Part shown: positions 60,182-64,000 of the stretch, piece after piece
How the letters are laid out: each line of letters starts with the position of its first letter
How positions within the stretch are numbered: position 1 is the first letter of the stretch
From: an uncultured Chloroflexota bacterium
GTDB lineage: Bacteria > Chloroflexota > Anaerolineae > Aggregatilineales > Phototrophicaceae
Direction of reading: 5' to 3'
DNA: 64,000 bases
Assembly (NCBI GenBank): GCA_937974245.1
Contig: CALJKV010000124.1
Span: 1 to 64,000 of the forward strand
The notes under the pieces: model-generated
Told to the model about the DNA's origin: nothing
Databases searched by the model: none
Seen by the model: the letters and a program-made list of their open reading frames with translations, nothing else
Program-made: the position numbers and the translations under genes

Positions 60182-63100
60182 ATGGATAACCTGACTGGAA
60201 AAGTCATCAAGGGCTATGAGCTGAAAGAGCAGCTCGGCGCGGGCGGCTTTGGCGCGGTGTACCGGGCGTTCCAGGCCAGTGTCCGGCGCGAGGTCGCCAT
60301 CAAGGTGATTTTGCCCCAGTACGCCAATCACCCCGATTTTATCCGGCGCTTTGAGGCTGAGGCCCAGATTATCGCCCGGCTGGAACATCTGCACATTGTC
60401 CCGCTGTTCGATTACTGGCGCGAACCGGACAGCGCCTTCCTGGTAATGCGCTTATTGCGGGGGGGCAGCCTGCGTTCTTCATTGAAACAGCAAGGCGCAT
60501 GGAAAACGGAAGCCACCAGCCGCCTGCTCGATCAGATTGCCGGGGCGCTAACCGTAGCTCACCGGCATGGTGTCGTCCACCGTGACCTGAAGCCGGATAA
60601 CATCTTGCTGGACGAGGAGCAAAATGCCTACCTCGCTGACTTCGGCATCGCCAAAGACCTGGAAAACATGACCGGGATGGGCGATTTTGATGAAGCCGAT
60701 GGTGTCGTCGGATCGCCGTCCTATCTGTCGCCGGAGCAGATCAAGCAAGAGCCGGTGACCGCGCTTTGCGACATTTACAGCCTGGGTATTGTGTTGTATG
60801 AAATACTGACCGGGTATCCGCCTTTTCATGGTCTCCCGGCGTCCACGCTACTAATGAAGCATTTGAGCGACCCCCTGCCACACCTGCATGACCTCCGCCC
60901 GGATTTGCCCTACGATCTTCATGAGATTATTGAGAAAGCGACGGCCAAAGAGCCTGAGCAGCGCTTCCCGAATGCGCTGGAGCTGGCGGCGGCCTTCCGC
61001 CGGGCATTGCAAGATGCAGATATGGAGGCGGATGAGACATTGACGCTGACCGGCGTGCCGGGGTTTACCGGAGGCTTCGCCACGACGATTGGCACCCAGC
61101 AATTGGACCTTGCCTGGGAGCCGGTCAACCCATATAAAGGGCTGCGAGCCTTCCAGGAAGCCGATGCGGCGGATTTCTTCGGGCGGGGGGCGCTCACCAG
61201 TTTGCTGATGGAACGGTTGAAGCCACAGTCGGACAACGAACGTTTTCTGGCAGTCGTCGGCCCCAGCGGCAGCGGTAAATCCAGCGTGGTCAAGGCCGGG
61301 TTGCTCCCAGCGGTGCGCCTGGGGGAACTCCCCGGCTCGCACAACTGGTTTATCACGGAAATGATCCCGGGAACACATCCGCTAGAGGAATTGGAGGCGG
61401 CGCTGCTGCGCGTGGCGGCCACTGCGCCAGATAGTCTTATCAGCCAACTGCGCGAGGACGAACGCGGCCTCGCGCGGGCGGTCAAGCGGGTACTGCCCGC
61501 AGAACCGGGCAGTGAACTGCTGCTGGTGATTGACCAGTTTGAAGAAGTTTTCACGATGGTTGAGGATGAAGCCGCTCGTGCTCACTTCCTCAACAGCCTG
61601 CTGGCGGTGGCGAATGACCCCCGCAGCCGGACGCGGATTGTCGTCACTTTACGCGCTGATTTTTATGACCGCCCGCTGCTTTACCCCGATTTCGGGGGAC
61701 TGATGCGCCGTTCAACCGAGGTTGTACTGCCCTTGAGCGACCAGGAATTGCAGCAGGCCATCACCGGCCCGGCGGAGCGGGTCGGGCTGCGGTTGGAAGC
61801 CGGACTGGCAGCGGCAATTGTGGCCGATATTGGCGCACAACCGGGGACACTCCCCTTATTACAGTATGCCTTGAGCGAACTCTATGAACGGCGTGATGGT
61901 CAAACCCTGACTCTGGACGCTTACCGGAGCAGCGGTGGGGTGCTGGGGGCGCTCTCCCGCCGGGCGGAAGAACTCTATGAAGGCCTGAGCACCGCCGAAC
62001 AGGGCGCCGCACGCCAGTTGTTCCTGCGGATGGTGACAGTCGGTGAAGGGACGGACGATACACGCCGCCGGATTCGCCAGGCTGAAGTCCTGCTGGATGC
62101 CGCCGACGATGACCCGGCCCGCAAGGTGATTGATGTGTTCGGGCAATACCGGCTGCTCACGTTTGACCGCGACCCGGTGACACGCGGCCCGACAGTCGAA
62201 GTCGCGCATGAAGCCCTTATTCGTCAGTGGGCGCGTCTCAAAGGCTGGATTGACGACAGTCGTGAAGACCTGATCTTGCAGCGCCGTCTCTCTACCGCCG
62301 CCGAGGAATGGGTGAATGCCGGGCGCGACCCTGGTTTCCTGGCGAGTGGCTCCCGTCTCGAACAGTTTGAAACCTGGGAGGCTGGGACTGACCTGATTCT
62401 GAACGAGCAGGAACGCGCATATCTCCAGGCCAGTGTCGCGGAACGGGCGCGGCAGGATGCCCTGGAAGTCGCCCGGCAGGAGAAAGAAGCCCGCCTTGAA
62501 GAGCGTTCCCGCCGTTTCTTGCGGGCGCTGGTCGCTGTCATGGCGCTGGCGCTGGTGGGGGCGTTGGGGTTGATGGGTGTTGCCATCAACCAGGGGAACA
62601 TCGCGCAGGAGAACGCGGCGACAGCGACATTTGCCCAGGGCGAAGCTGTGCTACAAGCGGATAACGCCGCGACTGCCGCCGCTATCGCCGAAATGAATGC
62701 CGAAGAAGCCCGCAGTCTGGCGTTGGTCTCCAGCGCCCAACTCGCGTTGAGCAATAACAACACCGACCTGGCGATTGCGCTGGCGTTAGCGGCGACTGAA
62801 TTTGACCGCCCGACATTGGAGGCGCAGCGCACCCTGGCAGAAGCCGCTTACGCACCCGGCACACGCCGCCTGTTCCAGGGACATGCTGATTGGGTGGTGA
62901 GCGTGACGTTCAGCCCGGATAACCGCACCGCGCTCTCGGCATCGCAAGACAATACCCTCATTCTATGGGACATCGCCAGCGGGGAGGCCCTGCGCCGCTT
63001 CACCGGGCATGATGATTGGGTATGGGATGCCGCCTTCAGTCCCGATGGTACACTGGCTGTCTCCGCATCGCAGGATGGCACGCTAATTATCTGGGATGTC

Positions 63101-64000
63101 GCCAGCGGCGAAGCCCTGCACCGCCTGGAAGGGCATACCGGGGTTGTACGCAGCGTGGCCTTCAGCCCGGACGGACAGCAGTTGCTTTCCGGCTCGGTGG
63201 ATAAAACGCTGATCCTGTGGGATGTGGCAACCGGCGAGATGATCCGGCAGCTTGGCGTGGACGGCGGCGGGCATACTGGCGCAGTATACAGTGTGGCCTT
63301 CAGTAAGGGGGGCTTTACGGCGCTTTCCGGCTCGGAGGATGGCACGATTATTTTGTGGAATGTCACCAGTGGTCAGCCGTTGCTGCGCTTCGGTGGCGAC
63401 GAGGGGCATACTGGCGGCGTGTACGCGGTGGCCTATACACCCGATGAGCTGGGCTTTATCTCGGCTGCCGACGATGCTACGCTGATTTTGTGGAGTTTCG
63501 AAACCGGTGCGCCGGTACGCCGCTTTGTCGGTCACAGTGCCCGCGTCCGCCAGGTTGTTTTCACCCCAGATGGCCGCCATGTGCTGTCGTGCGCGGAGGA
63601 TAACACCGTGATTCTATGGGATGTGGCGTTGGGCGCGGTGGTTCGTCGTTTTGCCGGGCAGTTCGGGCCGATCTATGGTCTGGATATGAGCGCGAATGGT
63701 CGCCGTTTCCTGACGGGCGGGTGGGATACCAATGTGCGCCTGTGGGATATCGCCAGTGGCGCGGAACTGCACCGCTTTGACGGCCATACCGCCCCGGTCT
63801 ATTGGGTGGATTACAGCCCGGATGGGAAACAGGCGCTTTCGGCTGGGGAAGACGGTTTTGTGATTTTGTGGGATGTTGCCACCGGGGGGGAGATCCGCCG
63901 CATGGAGGGGCACGAGGGACGGGTCAATACCGTCGCCTTCGGCCCCGATGGTAAGACGGCCCTTTCCGGCGGCGATGATCTGACCATGATTTTATGGGAT
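60182..64000 (+). CDS. Ser/Thr kinase-nSTAND1-WD40 fusion protein (3' end outside window)
   Basis: The frame is open for 1273 codons to the window edge. Residues 1-280 are a PknB-type kinase (LGAGGFGAVYR; HRDLKPDN; DFGIAKD). An nSTAND1 NTPase starts at NPYKGLRAFQEADAADFFGR (near 316) with Walker A VVGPSGSGKSS (near 357) and a LLLVIDQFEEVF Walker B. A membrane segment lies near 780 (LRALVAVMALALVGALGLMG), followed by an Ala/Gln-rich coiled coil and at least nine WD40 repeats from about 895 (each with GHxxxVxxVxFSPDG and LWD). It would be a signalling protein that senses through its propeller. GAGGTG lies seven bases before the ATG. Confidence 0.92.
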   Translation, partial: MDNLTGKVIKGYELKEQLGAGGFGAVYRAFQASVRREVAIKVILPQYANHPDFIRRFEAEAQIIARLEHLHIVPLFDYWREPDSAFLVMRLLRGGSLRSSLKQQGAWKTEATSRLLDQIAGALTVAHRHGVVHRDLKPDNILLDEEQNAYLADFGIAKDLENMTGMGDFDEADGVVGSPSYLSPEQIKQEPVTALCDIYSLGIVLYEILTGYPPFHGLPASTLLMKHLSDPLPHLHDLRPDLPYDLHEIIEKATAKEPEQRFPNALELAAAFRRALQDADMEADETLTLTGVPGFTGGFATTIGTQQLDLAWEPVNPYKGLRAFQEADAADFFGRGALTSLLMERLKPQSDNERFLAVVGPSGSGKSSVVKAGLLPAVRLGELPGSHNWFITEMIPGTHPLEELEAALLRVAATAPDSLISQLREDERGLARAVKRVLPAEPGSELLLVIDQFEEVFTMVEDEAARAHFLNSLLAVANDPRSRTRIVVTLRADFYDRPLLYPDFGGLMRRSTEVVLPLSDQELQQAITGPAERVGLRLEAGLAAAIVADIGAQPGTLPLLQYALSELYERRDGQTLTLDAYRSSGGVLGALSRRAEELYEGLSTAEQGAARQLFLRMVTVGEGTDDTRRRIRQAEVLLDAADDDPARKVIDVFGQYRLLTFDRDPVTRGPTVEVAHEALIRQWARLKGWIDDSREDLILQRRLSTAAEEWVNAGRDPGFLASGSRLEQFETWEAGTDLILNEQERAYLQASVAERARQDALEVARQEKEARLEERSRRFLRALVAVMALALVGALGLMGVAINQGNIAQENAATATFAQGEAVLQADNAATAAAIAEMNAEEARSLALVSSAQLALSNNNTDLAIALALAATEFDRPTLEAQRTLAEAAYAPGTRRLFQGHADWVVSVTFSPDNRTALSASQDNTLILWDIASGEALRRFTGHDDWVWDAAFSPDGTLAVSASQDGTLIIWDVASGEALHRLEGHTGVVRSVAFSPDGQQLLSGSVDKTLILWDVATGEMIRQLGVDGGGHTGAVYSVAFSKGGFTALSGSEDGTIILWNVTSGQPLLRFGGDEGHTGGVYAVAYTPDELGFISAADDATLILWSFETGAPVRRFVGHSARVRQVVFTPDGRHVLSCAEDNTVILWDVALGAVVRRFAGQFGPIYGLDMSANGRRFLTGGWDTNVRLWDIASGAELHRFDGHTAPVYWVDYSPDGKQALSAGEDGFVILWDVATGGEIRRMEGHEGRVNTVAFGPDGKTALSGGDDLTMILWD

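Overview
The window looks like the chromosome of a GC-rich bacterium, most likely a Chloroflexota (Anaerolineae-like) lineage. This is inferred from gene content: Ser/Thr kinases fused to PT-rich linkers, nSTAND and WD40 modules; a G5/3D-domain protein; DUF2723 and YfhO-like membrane proteins; and a mycobacterium-like CysO/Mec/MoeZ sulfur cluster. No rRNA or universal marker is present, so the assignment is moderate at best.

Region 1 (1-8127) is the right part of an integrated element. It carries a pentapeptide-repeat protein, an XRE repressor divergent from a small HTH protein, a prim-pol primase, a DUF3987-type ATPase, a membrane protein, a small unknown protein and a tyrosine recombinase. 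The recombinase lies directly beside a tRNA-Lys(CTT) gene whose 3' end faces the element. The left end lies outside the window. An array of AGTGTCAT inverted repeats sits inside the replication module.

Region 2 (8253-23637) holds a CtpE-like P-type ATPase, an SRPBCC protein, and a thioredoxin/AhpC-like lipoprotein whose redox motif is split by an in-frame UGA followed by a bacterial SECIS-like hairpin (a probable selenoprotein). Next comes a minus-strand six-gene set: a tandem double solute-binding protein, an FtsX permease, a HlyD/MacA-like adaptor, two ABC ATPases and a LysM protein. A single-domain response regulator follows.

Region 3 (23700-28538) is a sulfur-carrier cluster: JAMM protease (Mec-like), rhodanese, CysO-like carrier ending in Gly-Gly, GNAT acetyltransferase, DUF4395 membrane protein, thioredoxin-like protein and a MoeZ-like ThiF-rhodanese fusion. 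It is preceded by a leader with an intrinsic terminator and a competing 9-bp pairing, so it may be controlled by attenuation. CysM is not in the window.

Region 4 (28697-46588) contains a TIR-TM-TPR protein, a DUF2723 membrane protein, tRNA-Ser(CGA), an MBL-fold protein, several small unknowns, a UPF0316 protein, a methyltransferase beside a 1254-residue receptor-like Ser/Thr kinase, a membrane-anchored unknown, a DUF348/G5/3D cell-wall protein, the SRP RNA with its promoter, and an ABC exporter.

Region 5 (46717-64000) has a lipoprotein, a membrane protein and a TIM-barrel protein; three overlapping minus-strand multi-membrane genes that may serve surface-glycan or lipid-linked sugar work; a C4 zinc-ribbon coiled-coil protein next to a NACHT-like ATPase with HEAT repeats; an alpha/beta hydrolase; and a kinase-nSTAND1-WD40 protein that runs off the right edge.
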